Shown: piece by piece, positions 39,431 through 53,700 of the stretch
Numbering within the stretch: the first letter of the stretch is position 1
How the letters are laid out: each line of letters opens with the position of its first letter
Assembly: GCA_945901765.1 (NCBI GenBank)
Contig: CAMDLO010000005.1
Coordinates: forward strand, 1 to 62,043
DNA length: 62,043 nt
Source: Cyanobium sp. NIES-981
Lineage (GTDB): Bacteria; Cyanobacteriota; Cyanobacteriia; PCC-6307; Cyanobiaceae
Reading direction: 5' to 3'
Position numbers and translations under genes: made by a program
The notes under the pieces: generated by a model
Seen by the model: only the letters and a program-made list of their open reading frames with translations
The model's database searches: none
Told to the model about the DNA's origin: nothing

Positions 39431-40159
39431 TCAGGCAACCGGCTGCCAGCCGCTGATCAGTGCCGTCAGCCGCTCCATATCGCGCTGCCGGCTGGGATCG
39501 TCGGCCCAGTCTCCGAGGAGCTGGCGGCGCAGCCCGGCGCTGCTGGGGGTGAGGTGGTCTCCCGGCAGCTCCACCAACGTGCTGTTGTCTTCGGGCCGTT
39601 CGCGAAGGGCTGCCAGCAGCCGGTTGCTCTGATCGAGATTGTCGCGGCTGAATCGCACCAGCAGATTCCGGGGTTGGCTGTAGCTGAGCGTCACCTGACG
39701 CCAGGTTTCCCGCGGCGAGGGGCTGAATTCACTGCGTACATTCAATTGCTGGCCGATCTCCGCCAGCAGTGGTATTGATCGCTCCGCGGAAAAGTTGTTG
39801 AAACTCAATGCAACCAGACCACTGCAGCCCCTTCCGCCATCGGGAGCCAGCAGGTGCAGTTTGCAGCCGAGGCTGTGACCAACGCGCAGCCTGGCGGGGC
39901 AGGTCGTGGTGCTGATCCCCAGGCGCGCTTCCCGGAAGCACCGCCAGGCGGTGTTGGCCTGGGCCTGATGGTCGAATCCCGGCACATAGCTCCAGGCATG
40001 GATCCACCAGCCCGCTTCCGCCAGGGCCTGCAGCAGCCGCCGATAGCTGAACTGCGGTGTGGCCGCCAGACCGCTGCCTCCGATGAACTCAATCAGTCCG
40101 CAGGTCGGACGGCTGGGCTCGAGAATCCACAGCCCCTCCTGCTGCCGCCAGGTGTTCAC
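39431..40159 (-). CDS. DUF1350 family protein (alpha/beta hydrolase-like)
   Basis: 242 residues, matching DUF1350 of cyanobacteria and plastids. GLIEFIGGSGLAATPQFSYR begins the fold; RVGHSLGCKLHLL is a GxSxG-type nucleophile elbow (Gly-His-Ser-Leu-Gly), and LSFNNFSAERSIP follows. LVELPGDHLTPSS near the end may give the catalytic His. A serine hydrolase is therefore plausible, with no known substrate. Its start overlaps the PrxQ stop by four bases (ATGA). Confidence 0.85.
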   Translation of the reverse strand: MNTWRQQEGLWILEPSRPTCGLIEFIGGSGLAATPQFSYRRLLQALAEAGWWIHAWSYVPGFDHQAQANTAWRCFREARLGISTTTCPARLRVGHSLGCKLHLLAPDGGRGCSGLVALSFNNFSAERSIPLLAEIGQQLNVRSEFSPSPRETWRQVTLSYSQPRNLLVRFSRDNLDQSNRLLAALRERPEDNSTLVELPGDHLTPSSAGLRRQLLGDWADDPSRQRDMERLTALISGWQPVA

Positions 40160-40611
40160 CGCTGCAGGCCCATGAGGACGCTGATCGCCTCACGCCGGTG
40201 CGCTGCTCCGTCAAGCAGGTTGTTGAACACGTGGCGGATCACGCCCTGACCATCGATCACGTAGGTAACCCGCCCCGGCAGCAGACCAAGCACGCTGGGC
40301 ACACCGAAGGCCCGGCGCAGATTGTTGCCACTGTCAACCAGCAGGGGAAACGGCAGGTTATGGCGTTGGGCAAAACGTTGGTGGCTGGCGGCGTCATCAC
40401 CGCTCACCCCCCACACCTCGGCACCGAGGGCCTGGAGCTCGGCATAACTGTCGCGGAACGCGCAGGCCTCCATCGTGCAGCCTGGGGTGTCGTCCTTGGG
40501 GTAGAAGAACAGCACCAGGGCGCGGCCATCAAGCTGGTCACTGCGTCGCTGCTGGCCGTGCTGATCGCTCAGATCGATCCAAGGTGCGGTGTCGCCGGCG
40601 CTGAGGCCCAT
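40156..40611 (-). CDS. bcp: PrxQ/BCP-type peroxiredoxin
   Basis: Reduces hydrogen peroxide and organic peroxides with thioredoxin. 151 residues. The peroxidatic Cys45 in KDDTPGCT and the resolving Cys50 (C-x4-C) define the PrxQ/BCP group. It is the upstream partner of the DUF1350 gene, with overlapping codons, so a joint role in lipid or membrane protection is possible but only inferred. Confidence 0.93.
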   Translation of the reverse strand: MGLSAGDTAPWIDLSDQHGQQRRSDQLDGRALVLFFYPKDDTPGCTMEACAFRDSYAELQALGAEVWGVSGDDAASHQRFAQRHNLPFPLLVDSGNNLRRAFGVPSVLGLLPGRVTYVIDGQGVIRHVFNNLLDGAAHRREAISVLMGLQR

Positions 40612-40695
40612 GCAGCCTGAAATGGAAGGAGTTCAACCCTAGGAATCGGCTCGCCGGACCTGGGAGAATGGCGGTGCAGGTCCATCGCCCAGCCC

Positions 40696-41715
40696 GTGAC
40701 GGCCCATTCCGCCGAACCCAGTGCCCCCTGGTTGCAGGCCGACCTGTTCGGACAGCCGCCGCAACTGCCGGCGCCGGTGGCGTCACCTCCCCCTTCGGGA
40801 CCTGCTGCGCCGGAGTGCTCAACGGTCCCCGCTCCGGCCAGCGCAGGCGGTTCAGACAAGCCAGCTGCTGACGCCAAGGGCAGGCAGGCGCCCAGCTCCC
40901 CCACCCTGCCGCCGCTTCATTCCTCGAGCAACCCCCAGAGTCAGTCCGCCGCATCCAGCCCCGCCGCCCCTGCCACCCTGCTGATCCTCGACACCGAAAC
41001 CACGGCCCTTTCGCCGTCTGAGGGGCAGTGCATCGAGGTGGGGGCGATCCTCTTCCATGTGGCTCAGCGGGCAGTGCTGGGCCAGGTCTCATTCCTGTTG
41101 CCGGCCACCAGCAACGCGGCGGCCCACGTCAACGGCATTGAGGCGGCGATCACCCAGCTGCCCCAGCCCTGGCAGGCGGGTCTGCAGTGCTTTGTGGCGA
41201 TGCTGGCCGCCGCCGAAGCGGTGCTGGCCCACAACGCCGCCTTCGACCGCCAGTGGTTCGGCCACGGACCCTTGCCGGCGATCACCAAGCCCTGGATCTG
41301 TTCGATGGAGGACATCCGCTGGCCGGCGGAGCGCCATCTGCGCGCCAGTCCCTCGGTGCGTGATCTCGCTCTGGCCTACGGCGTGCCGGTGTGGGCTGCC
41401 CATCGGGCCCTCACCGACTGCATTTATCTGGCCCAGGTGCTCGAGCGCTGTGTCGATCTCGAGCAGCTGCTGGCCGCTGCAGTGGAACCTCGCCGTCTGT
41501 TCCGCGCCTGCCTGTCCTACAACGAGCGCCAGCAGGCCAAGGAGGCTGGTTTCCGCTGGAACGATCCGGTAGCCGGTGCCTGGACCCGGCGTCTCAGCGA
41601 GCGGGAAGCGGCGGCCCTGCCGTTCCCGGTGGCGGCCCTGCCCGCCTCCAACCCCAACCCCAGCTCCAACCCCAGTTCCAACCCCTCCGATCAGGCTGCC
41701 GCCACGGCCGCCTGA
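40696..41715 (+). CDS. DEDDh 3'-5' exonuclease (DnaQ-like)
   Basis: 339 residues from a GTG. A long disordered Pro/Ser/Ala-rich front (1-92) precedes the exonuclease fold. LLILDTETTAL supplies the Asp and Glu of ExoI, HNAAFDRQW the Asp of ExoII, and HRALTDC the His and Asp of ExoIII. It resembles polymerase epsilon subunits but may be a stand-alone repair or RNA nuclease. After the fold there is a block LFRACLSYNERQQAKEAGF and a tail with NPSS repeats from 12-bp DNA units. Diverges from the PrxQ gene. Confidence 0.85.
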   Translation: MTAHSAEPSAPWLQADLFGQPPQLPAPVASPPPSGPAAPECSTVPAPASAGGSDKPAADAKGRQAPSSPTLPPLHSSSNPQSQSAASSPAAPATLLILDTETTALSPSEGQCIEVGAILFHVAQRAVLGQVSFLLPATSNAAAHVNGIEAAITQLPQPWQAGLQCFVAMLAAAEAVLAHNAAFDRQWFGHGPLPAITKPWICSMEDIRWPAERHLRASPSVRDLALAYGVPVWAAHRALTDCIYLAQVLERCVDLEQLLAAAVEPRRLFRACLSYNERQQAKEAGFRWNDPVAGAWTRRLSEREAAALPFPVAALPASNPNPSSNPSSNPSDQAAATAA

Positions 41716-41816
41716 ACGTTCGCCATTTGTTCCACCAGTTGAAGTCCTCCGGTTGATCCCAGCCCGCAGGCAATCGGCTGGCCATGCTTCCGATGACCAC
41801 CTCAGGGGGCCGGGCG

Positions 41817-42068
41817 ATGGTTGACCCTCCACGCAGAGCCCCCGCCGGCGACGTCCTGCACAGTCGCCTGCTGCGCTGGCAGGGCAGTCGCACCTGGGCC
41901 CGACTGATCCGCGAGGCTGAAGCTCTCTGGCACGTGGACGTCCGCGAAATGCATCGCCTCGCCGCCTGCGAGCTGTCGGCATTGCTTCAGGAAGTGCCGC
42001 CCCGCCTCCGCCGCCGTGTCAACCGCTGGCTGCGCCGGTTCGGCGTGGCAACCCGCCTCAATCCCTGA
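41817..42068 (+). CDS. small basic hypothetical protein
   Basis: 83 residues from the ATG at 41817, which has GGGGG eight bases upstream; in-frame ATGs at 41784 and 41793 are alternatives. The product is Arg- and Leu-rich, helical, with WQGSRTWARLIREAEALW and HRLAACELSALLQEVP, and a basic tail RLRRRVNRWLRRFG. It looks like a small nucleic-acid-associated protein, but no family is recognised. Same direction as the exonuclease gene, about 100 bases after it. Confidence 0.55.
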   Translation: MVDPPRRAPAGDVLHSRLLRWQGSRTWARLIREAEALWHVDVREMHRLAACELSALLQEVPPRLRRRVNRWLRRFGVATRLNP

Positions 42069-42223
42069 CGGATGCTCTGGATTGACGCTCGGCAGCTCGT
42101 CTGTCCTGCTGGACCCCCGCGATCAGAGCTGAACCGACCGGCAGCCCCGCCAAGGCCTGGTTGAACCGTGCTTCAGGCCAGTCCAGCCTTGCTTGCTGCG
42201 CGCGCGCCACAGTGGGTGTAGAG

Positions 42224-42802
42224 ATGGCAGGCAGCATGCGTTGGCACGGGGGAATCAGTTCCTGGTTTGCTCGTCTGCTCCGGCAATTGGGGGAGCGGCT
42301 TGATCCCGACGGTGCTGCCCAGGGCCTGCCAGCCGCCAGCCCCAAGTTGCCGGATCTGGCCGATCCCGATCTGGGCCCGGCCGCCGATCGGCAGACCATT
42401 CCTTCGGAGCCCTGGCAGGACGTTCGCGAACGGGCTCTCGGCAAGAGCCTCGCCACCTTGCGCGCCGAGGCTTTGTACAGCCTCGGCGCCTTGCACGCGG
42501 CCCACATGGCCGCCGCTGCCGTGTTCGATGACCGTCGCCTCAGCGCCGCCCTTGATCACCGCCGCGGTGGCGCCGTCGGCGAGGACACGCTCACCAAACT
42601 GGCGGAGGCGGCCTCAATCTGGCACCGCGACAGCGCTTCGCTGGGCATGGCTCTCACCGCAGTCGGTGCCACTCAGGTGCCGGATCTCACCCTGGCGGAA
42701 GCGCTCCAGGTTGATCACCAGGAGGCTGAGGCCGTGGAGGCGATGGCGGAGGGGTACCAGATCGAACTGAAACGTCAGATCCTCGAGGAGGCGGAGCCCT
42801 GA
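42224..42802 (+). CDS. hypothetical helical protein
   Basis: 192 residues from the ATG at 42224. RWHGGISSWFARLLRQLGERL at the front is amphipathic and could sit on a membrane. The rest is helical: RERALGKSLATLRAEALYSLGALHAAHMAAAAVFDD, then LTKLAEAASIWHRDSASLGMA and an acidic end EAMAEGYQIELKRQILEEAEP. No motif is recognised. It converges on the channel gene with 10 bases between. Confidence 0.6.
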   Translation: MAGSMRWHGGISSWFARLLRQLGERLDPDGAAQGLPAASPKLPDLADPDLGPAADRQTIPSEPWQDVRERALGKSLATLRAEALYSLGALHAAHMAAAAVFDDRRLSAALDHRRGGAVGEDTLTKLAEAASIWHRDSASLGMALTAVGATQVPDLTLAEALQVDHQEAEAVEAMAEGYQIELKRQILEEAEP

Positions 42803-42812
42803 TCGGTGCCTC

Positions 42813-43967
42813 TCAGCCTGGCAGCTGTTCAATGCTGCGCAGGCCGCTGCCCAGGATCCGCGCTACTGCCGCCAGCTGGGCCGTGCTGCCCATCACCACC
42901 AGCAGCTGTCCGGGTGCCAGACGCAGATCGCGGCCCGGATTTGTGATCAGGGTGCTGTCCCTGCCGGAGAAGCCGCTGCCTCGCCCGGGCGACGGCGAAC
43001 TGGCGGTGGCAGGCAGGCGAACCGCCAGCACCAGCGCGCCGGTGCGACGGCCCAGGTCCAGTTCGCCGAGGGTCATGCCGTTCAACTCACCGAGGCTGGC
43101 GGCTTCCTCACTCAGCTGCAGCTCCTCCACCTCGCTGTCGCTGCCCGCCAGCAGATCCATGAAGGTCACCGCCATCGGTCGCAGTGCCGTGGCCGCCATG
43201 ATGCGACCGCCGCTCACATAAGGGCTCACCACCTCATCGGCTCCGGCCAGCCGCAGCTTCCGCTCCGATTCATCGCTGTCGGCGCGGGCGATCAGCCGGC
43301 ACCCCGGAGCCAGTCCTCTGGCGCTCAGCACCACGTAGAGATTGGCCGCATTGCTGGGCAGGGCGGCCACCAGCGACCGGCACTGCGAGACCCCTGCTTC
43401 CAGCAGTGTTTCGTCGAGAGTGGCGTCAGCCATCAGCACCGGCAGACCGGCGCTCTCCGCGGCCTCGCGGCGATCCTCATCCAGCTCCACCACCAACAGG
43501 GGCACCCCTTCTCGCGCGATCTGCTCGGCGATCTCGCGACCGATGCGGCCGTAACCGCAGAGAATGACATGGTTGTTCATGGTCTGAAGCCAGCGGCGGA
43601 AACGTCGTTCACTCAGGCGGCGGAAATACCCCGATTCACTCAGCCTCAGCACCCCCTGGATGCTGATCTGCACCACAACCAGGCCCCCCAGGATCAGCAG
43701 GGCTGTCACCAGCCGACCTGAGCTGCTGAGCACCTTGGTGTGCCCATCGCTGAAACCGAGCGTGCTGAGTGTGATCAGCACCATCCAGTAGCAATCACCC
43801 CAGTCCCAGCCCTCCGTGAGTCGGTAGCCGGCGGCGCCGACATTGATCAGACACGCCAGGGCAAGCGGCGCACGCCAGGGCCGACGAGTGCGGCTGGAGG
43901 GTGGTGGTGGCGGTCGGCGCCGGCGCCGGCGTCTGAACAGGAAAGCCATCAAGCGCCATTCAACCAA
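42813..43967 (-). CDS. two-helix K+ channel-type protein with RCK (TrkA-N) domain
   Basis: 384 residues. An Arg-run and Pro-run at the start, one membrane helix (about 33-47), a pore loop with TLSTLGFSD (66-74) in place of the usual TVGYGD filter, and a second helix (about 85-105). The cytoplasmic RCK domain begins HVILCGYGRIGREIA (133-147), a Rossmann motif for NAD or ATP, and extends to TrkA-C-like sequence near the end. The Gly-Phe filter keeps the GF form seen in some K+ channels, but the SD after it is unusual, so ion selectivity is uncertain. Confidence 0.88.
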   Translation of the reverse strand: MVEWRLMAFLFRRRRRRRPPPPPSSRTRRPWRAPLALACLINVGAAGYRLTEGWDWGDCYWMVLITLSTLGFSDGHTKVLSSSGRLVTALLILGGLVVVQISIQGVLRLSESGYFRRLSERRFRRWLQTMNNHVILCGYGRIGREIAEQIAREGVPLLVVELDEDRREAAESAGLPVLMADATLDETLLEAGVSQCRSLVAALPSNAANLYVVLSARGLAPGCRLIARADSDESERKLRLAGADEVVSPYVSGGRIMAATALRPMAVTFMDLLAGSDSEVEELQLSEEAASLGELNGMTLGELDLGRRTGALVLAVRLPATASSPSPGRGSGFSGRDSTLITNPGRDLRLAPGQLLVVMGSTAQLAAVARILGSGLRSIEQLPG

Positions 43968-44099
43968 GCGGACTGGATGGCAACAGGTCTTGGTGGGGAT
44001 CCGCTCGCGATTCCTGCCCGGTTTGCTGGAGGCCGCTCAGTGCCCCCCCACCCCCGCGCCGCTGGAGGCGATGCAACCGACCTGGCGGCGCTGCGCTGA

Positions 44100-45524
<1,425 letters not shown>

Positions 45525-45578
45525 CCAGCGCCTCACCGCTCCTGACCTTTCGCCTGAAGCCCCCTTCAACCGACTGCC

Positions 45579-47192
45579 GTGGAACTGACCCTCTGGACTT
45601 ATGAAGGCCCGCCCCACGTGGGCGCCATGCGGATCGCCGCTTCGATGGAGGGGGTGCACTACGTGCTGCACGCGCCCCAGGGCGACACCTACGCCGATCT
45701 GCTGTTCACAATGATCGAGCGGCGGGACAAGCGCCCCCCGGTCACTTACACCACCTTCCAGGCCCGGGATCTGGGGGGCGACACGGCTGAGCTGGTCAAA
45801 CGCACGATCGCCGAGGCGGTGGAGCGCTTTGCGCCCGAGGCCCTGCTGGTGGGCGAAAGCTGCACCGCCGAGCTGATTCAGGACCAGCCCGGCGCCCTGG
45901 CCGCCGGCATGGACCTGGGCGGCATCCCGATGGTGAGCCTGGAGCTGCCCGCCTATTCCAAGAAGGAGAACTGGGGCGCCGCTGAGACGCTGTATCAGCT
46001 GGTGCGCGGCCTGCTGAAACCGCAATTGCCACCACCCGGCAGCCCGAAGCCCGATCCAGGCCGCTGGCGGGCTGAGGGTCGCCGGCCCCGGCTCAATCTG
46101 CTGGGCCCCTCGCTGCTGGGGTTCCGCTGCCGTGATGACGTCCGTGAGATCACCCACCTGCTGGGCAGCTACGGCATCGATGTGGCCGTGGTGGCGCCGC
46201 TGGGGGCCCGGCCAGCAGACCTGCAGCGCATCCCCTCGGCCGACGCCAACCTCTGCCTCTATCCCGAGGTGGCGGGCACCCTGTGCAGCTGGTTGGAGCG
46301 CAGCTTCGGCATGGCGACGGTGCGCACGGTACCGATCGGTGTGGGCGCCACCCTCGATTTCCTGCGCGAGGTTCACGCCGTGCTGGGGATGGAGCTGCCT
46401 GCCGAGCTGCGGCCTGGTGCCGAGGCAGTCTGTGCTGCCGAACGGCGCTCACGCCTGCCCTGGTATTCGCGCTCGGTGGATTCCACCTATCTCACCGGCA
46501 AGCGGGTGTTCATTTTCGGCGACGCCAGCCATGCCATCGCCGCCGCTCGCATCGCCAGCCGCGAACTGGGCTTCAAGGTGGTGGGTCTGGGCACTTACAG
46601 CCGTGAGCAGGCCCGTGAGGTGCGCGCTGCTGCCCAGGCGCTGGGTCTGGAGGCCCTGATCACTGACGACTACCTGGCGGTGGAGGCCGCCATGAGCGAA
46701 GCGGCGCCGGAGCTGGTGCTCGGCACCCAGATGGAGCGCCACAGCGCCAAGCGCCTGGGCATCCCCTGCGCCGTGATCAGCACGCCCCTGCATGTGCAGG
46801 ATGTGCCGGCCCGGACCTCCCCGCAGATGGGTTGGGAAGGGGCCAATGTGATCTTCGACGCCTGGGTCCATCCCCTGATGATGGGGCTGGAGGAACACCT
46901 GATCGGCATGTTCCGCCACGATTTCGAATTCGTGGAAGGCCACCGCAGCCACCTGGCCGAGGGGGCGCCGGCCGCCGCACACACGCCGGCAGCAACCCAG
47001 CCGCTGGACCTGCCGGCAGCCGCGGCGGAGGCTCTGGTCTGGAGCGCCGATGGCGAGGCCGAGCTGCACAGCATTCCCTTCTTCGTGCGGAACAAGGTGC
47101 GGCGGAACACCGAGACCTTTGCCCGCGAGCGAGGCATCGCCACCATCGATGCCGAGACCCTGCATGACGCCAAGGCCCACTTCAGCCGCTGA
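45579..47192 (+). CDS. chlB: light-independent protochlorophyllide reductase subunit B
   Basis: Partner of ChlN; it supplies Asp36 as the fourth ligand of the shared [4Fe-4S] cluster, present here in APQGDTYAD, and Cys95 in VGESCTAEL. 537 residues, including the C-terminal region with [16 protein letters not shown] that helps receive substrate. An Ala/Pro-rich insert lies at about 460-485 before it. It starts 54 bases after chlN. Confidence 0.97.
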   Translation: MELTLWTYEGPPHVGAMRIAASMEGVHYVLHAPQGDTYADLLFTMIERRDKRPPVTYTTFQARDLGGDTAELVKRTIAEAVERFAPEALLVGESCTAELIQDQPGALAAGMDLGGIPMVSLELPAYSKKENWGAAETLYQLVRGLLKPQLPPPGSPKPDPGRWRAEGRRPRLNLLGPSLLGFRCRDDVREITHLLGSYGIDVAVVAPLGARPADLQRIPSADANLCLYPEVAGTLCSWLERSFGMATVRTVPIGVGATLDFLREVHAVLGMELPAELRPGAEAVCAAERRSRLPWYSRSVDSTYLTGKRVFIFGDASHAIAAARIASRELGFKVVGLGTYSREQAREVRAAAQALGLEALITDDYLAVEAAMSEAAPELVLGTQMERHSAKRLGIPCAVISTPLHVQDVPARTSPQMGWEGANVIFDAWVHPLMMGLEEHLIGMFRHDFEFVEGHRSHLAEGAPAAAHTPAATQPLDLPAAAAEALVWSADGEAELHSIPFFVRNKVRRNTETFARERGIATIDAETLHDAKAHFSR

Positions 47193-47196
47193 CGGC

Positions 47197-47228
47197 CTGG
47201 CCGCACCATGCGCTGGCCGCACCATGCG
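47197..47228. repeat. 16-bp perfect tandem duplication after chlB
   Basis: CTGGCCGCACCATGCG at 47197-47212 and again at 47213-47228, starting four bases after the chlB stop. Unlike the other short repeats in the window, its period is not divisible by three. Confidence 0.95.
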
Positions 47229-49908
<2,680 letters not shown>

Positions 49909-49960
49909 GGCTGAGCTCTGTTGATCCCTGCGCGGCCGGGCTGGCTCTGGTCTGCCGCGG

Positions 49961-50776
49961 TTGGCTGTTGTAGGCGGGGCTGTTGTAGGCGGGGCGGTTG
50001 TGGTTGGTGGTTGTGGATTGGTAGTTGCCAGCGGGCCGTCCTGGCGGAATGCTGACGGCATTCCCCGGGCCTCTGCCTTGAGCCGCGCCATCAGCTACCG
50101 CCTGCTGCTCAGCATCTGCCTGGCGGTGCTGGTGAGCTTCACCCTGCCCGGCCCCTGGAACCGCTTGTCCGCGATCGGCTATCAGCTGCTCGGGCTGGTG
50201 ATGCTGCTGACCTTCGCCCCGGTGCGGGCTCGCCCCGGTGAAGGACCCTGGCCTGGTCTGTTCTTTCGCATCGTCGGTGGCGCGGCGCTCATCACCGGCA
50301 TGTTCTGGTACGTCACTCCGGTCGGCATGCGCGGCAGCGGTTTGCCCGTGCTCGCTCTCTGGGGGCTGTTCAGCGTCTGGAGCGCCATTCGCCTGATCGA
50401 GGCCCTGTCCCAGGAACGTCAGGTCAACTTCGATGTGCTGCGCGGCGCCCTCGCCGGGTACCTGATGCTCGGCCTGAGCGCCGGCCTGGTGTTCTCCGTG
50501 CTGGAAACCATCGAGCCGGGCAGCTTCAGCAGCGACATCCTCGGCACCCCGGAGATGGCACCGAATGGGCCGGTGTGGGGTCTGAACTTCGTGCGGCTCA
50601 ACTACTTCGCCTTTGTCTGCCTCACCACGACGGGCTTCGGCGATCTGTATCCAGTCAGCGCTCTGGCTCAGATTCTCAGCGTCACGGTTGCCATGGCGGG
50701 CACGTTCTATCTGGCGGTCGTGCTGGGGGTGTTGATCAGTCGCCTGACCCAGGCAGACCGGCGGCACGACGGCTGA
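49961..50776 (+). CDS. ion channel family membrane protein
   Basis: Up to 271 residues from the TTG at 49961; a more conservative start is the TTG at 50078, giving 232 residues (LSRAISYRLLLSICLAV). Five or six membrane spans, the last two framing a pore loop with TTTGFGDLYPVS, a good K+ channel-type filter. No RCK domain is attached. If the first start is used, the protein begins with VVGGA repeats encoded by a 15-bp tandem array, which I think is more likely upstream DNA. Its end overlaps the convergent RND gene by 41 bases. Confidence 0.8.
   Translation: MAVVGGAVVGGAVVVGGCGLVVASGPSWRNADGIPRASALSRAISYRLLLSICLAVLVSFTLPGPWNRLSAIGYQLLGLVMLLTFAPVRARPGEGPWPGLFFRIVGGAALITGMFWYVTPVGMRGSGLPVLALWGLFSVWSAIRLIEALSQERQVNFDVLRGALAGYLMLGLSAGLVFSVLETIEPGSFSSDILGTPEMAPNGPVWGLNFVRLNYFAFVCLTTTGFGDLYPVSALAQILSVTVAMAGTFYLAVVLGVLISRLTQADRRHDG
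49963..50007. repeat. 15-bp tandem repeat, two perfect and one diverged copy
   Basis: GGCTGTTGTAGGCGG at 49963-49977 and 49978-49992, then GGCGGTTGTGGTTGG at 49993-50007. In frame with the channel gene it would encode Val-Val-Gly-Gly-Ala repeats. Confidence 0.92.
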
Positions 50777-53700
50777 TCAGGCGCAGTTCCCAGCCCTTCA
50801 CGATCCGGTAAAGCACCGGCACCACGAACAGGCTGAGCACGGTGGCAACCAGCAGGCCGGAGAACACCACCGTGCCGATGCTCACCCGACTGCCTGAGCC
50901 GAAGCCTGTGGCCAGCAGCAGCGGCACGAACCCCGCCAGGGAGGAGATGGCAGTGAGCAGGATCGGCCGCAGGCGCGAGCGGGCGGCTTCGCGGATGGCG
51001 CTGTCGAGAGCCAGCCCGTCCCGCAGACGCTGGTTGGCGAATTCAACGATCAGGATCCCGTTCTTGGCGGCCAGGCTCACCAGCACCAGCAGACCCATCT
51101 GGCCGTAGACATCGAGGGCAACGCCACGCAAGGCCAGACCGATCAGCGCCCCCAGCACCGCCAGGGGCACAGTCATCAGGATGATGAAGGGGTCGAGGAA
51201 GTTGTCGTAGAGGGCTGCCAGCACCAGCAGGGTGACAAGCACGGCCAGAGCGAAGGTGAGGGTGTTTCCCCCTGCGGCGCTGGCCTCTTCCCTGGCCAGA
51301 CCTGCCCACTCCAGCTCCGTGCCGGCTCCGCGTTCCCGTTGCACCTGCTCGAGGGTGGCCATCGCCTGACCGCTGCTCACGCCCGCCACAGGCAGGGCGC
51401 GCACGCTGATCGAGCGCACCAGGCGGGTGCGGTTGATGCTCGTCGGGCCACTGCTCTGCTCGATCCGCACCAGTTGGGCCAGGGGGATCAGCCGGCCGCT
51501 CGCGCTGCGTACCGGCAGGGCCAGCAGGTCGTCGAGGTCGCGGCGGCTGGACCCTTCGAGCTGCAGGATCACCTTGCGGACCTGCTCACTTTCGAAGCTG
51601 TCGTTGACGTAGTCGCTGCCGATGCCACTGCCCAGGGTGTCGACCACGGTCGCCAGATCCACACCGAGCGAGGCGAGCTGGAGTCGGTCCGGCACCAGCT
51701 GCAGGGTGGGAGCGTTGGCCGTGAACCGGGTGGAGACCCGCTCGAACTGACCGGTGGCCATGGCGGCCCGGATGAAGTCCTGCACCTGATCGGCGAACGC
51801 AGTCAGGCTCAGGCGGCCCCCGCTGCTGTCGAGCAGCTCCAGCTCCAGTCCCCCTTCGGCGCTGAAACCCCGCACCGAGGGGGCTTCACTCAGTTGCACC
51901 ACCGCGCCCTTCACCTGGCGCCGCAGGCGGGCATTCAGACCTGTGGCCACGGCCGCCGTGCTCTGGTCGGCGCGGCGGCGTGCTTCGATCGGCTTGAGGC
52001 GCAGGTAGAAGGTTCCCTTGTTGGGGCTGTTGTCGCCAAAGGAGCGGCCCGCATAGAAGTTGGCGCGTGTGATCAACGGCTCCGCCGCCACGACGCGGCG
52101 CACCTGCTCCAACACGGCCGCAGTCGGTTGCAGACCCATGCCGTCGGCGAGGATCACCACTCCCCGCAGCTGGCCGTTGTCCTCCTGGGGAATGAACGCT
52201 CGCGGCAGCCGCTGGAGCGCCACGCCGGTCAGCAGCAGACCGACCAGCAGCAGCGCCAGCAGCCGACGCCGCATCGCCAGGCAGCTCTCCAGCAGACGTC
52301 CATAGGGAGCTTCAAGCGATTCCAGCCAGCGCCTCGGTGGGTCAATCCAGCGCTGCAGCCAGCCAGGTTCAGCCCCTCCGCTGCCCAGCAGCCGGCTGGC
52401 GGCCATCGGCGTGAACGTCAGGGCGTTGAAGGTGGAGAAGGTGATCGTGGCGCTGATCGTGATCGCGATCGGTGCGTAGAGCCGGCCGACGCTCCCTCCC
52501 AAGCCCAGCACCGGCACGAACACCGCCACCAGCACCAGCGAGGTGGCAATCACCGCGCTGCCCAGTTCGGCCATCGCCTCGCTGGCCGCCCGCAGCGGAG
52601 CCGTGCCCTGTTCGAGCCTTCGGCCGATGTCTTCACTCACCACGATCGCGTCGTCGACCACCAGGCCGGTGGCCAGCACCATCCCGAACAGGGTGAGGCT
52701 GTTGATCGACTGCCCGCTCAGCAGCAGCAGGATCAGCGAGCCCACCAGGGCCACCGGCACCGCCATTGCTGTGATCAGGGCGAGGCGCAGATTGCCCAGA
52801 CCCAGCAGCAGTGCCAGGAACACCAGCAGCACCGCATCGCGCAGGCTGGCTGTGGTGGCGTCGATGCTGCCGCGCACGAAGTCGGCTTCGTCGACGATCA
52901 GCTGCAGATTCACACCCGGCGGGAACTGGGGCGCAAGCTCCTCCAGGGCCCTGTTGACGGCCTCGCTCACCTGCAGGGCGTTGCTGCCGTCGCGCTGGAA
53001 GACCACCACCGCCACCACGGCATCACCGTCGAGGTTCGTGGCCAGGGTGTCGTAGCTCTCGCTGCCAAGCTCCACCCGGCCCACATCGCCGAGCAGGGTC
53101 ACGCCTCCGTTCGGAGCACGCCCCACCACCAACTGGGTGAAGGCCTCAGCTGAACGGAGCCGGCCCTCCAGCCGCAGCGGCAGGGTCAGCTCCTGCCCCG
53201 GTGGACTGGGGGCTTCGCCGAGCTGCCCCAGAGCGGCCAGCACATTCTGGGCCTGCAGTTCACGCCGTACGTCTGCCAGGGTGAGGTTCCGCTCCTGCAG
53301 GCGAACCGGATCCAGCCAGAGCCGGAAGGCGAGGCTGCTGCCGCCGGAGAGGTTGACGTTGCCCACACCCGGTACCCGCTGCAGCCTGTCCTTCACCACC
53401 TGATCGACCCAGCCGCTCAGAAAGGTGTCGCTGTAGGTGGCGCGATCGGCGCTGAAGCTCAACACCATCAGCAGGTCGTCGGAGCTGCGCCGCACCTGCA
53501 CGCCGAAGCGGGCCACCGGGGCCGGCAGCTGCCGCTGCACCACCGCCACCTCGTTCTGGGTGTTGATCTGATTGAGTTCCGGATCGCCGCCGGAGAAGGT
53601 GAGGTTGATCGCGCTGCCACCGTTGGAGCTGGTCGAGCGGATCTGGTCGAGCCGGTCCACTCCGTTCAGCTGCTTCTCGAGCAGGGCTGTCACCCCCTGC

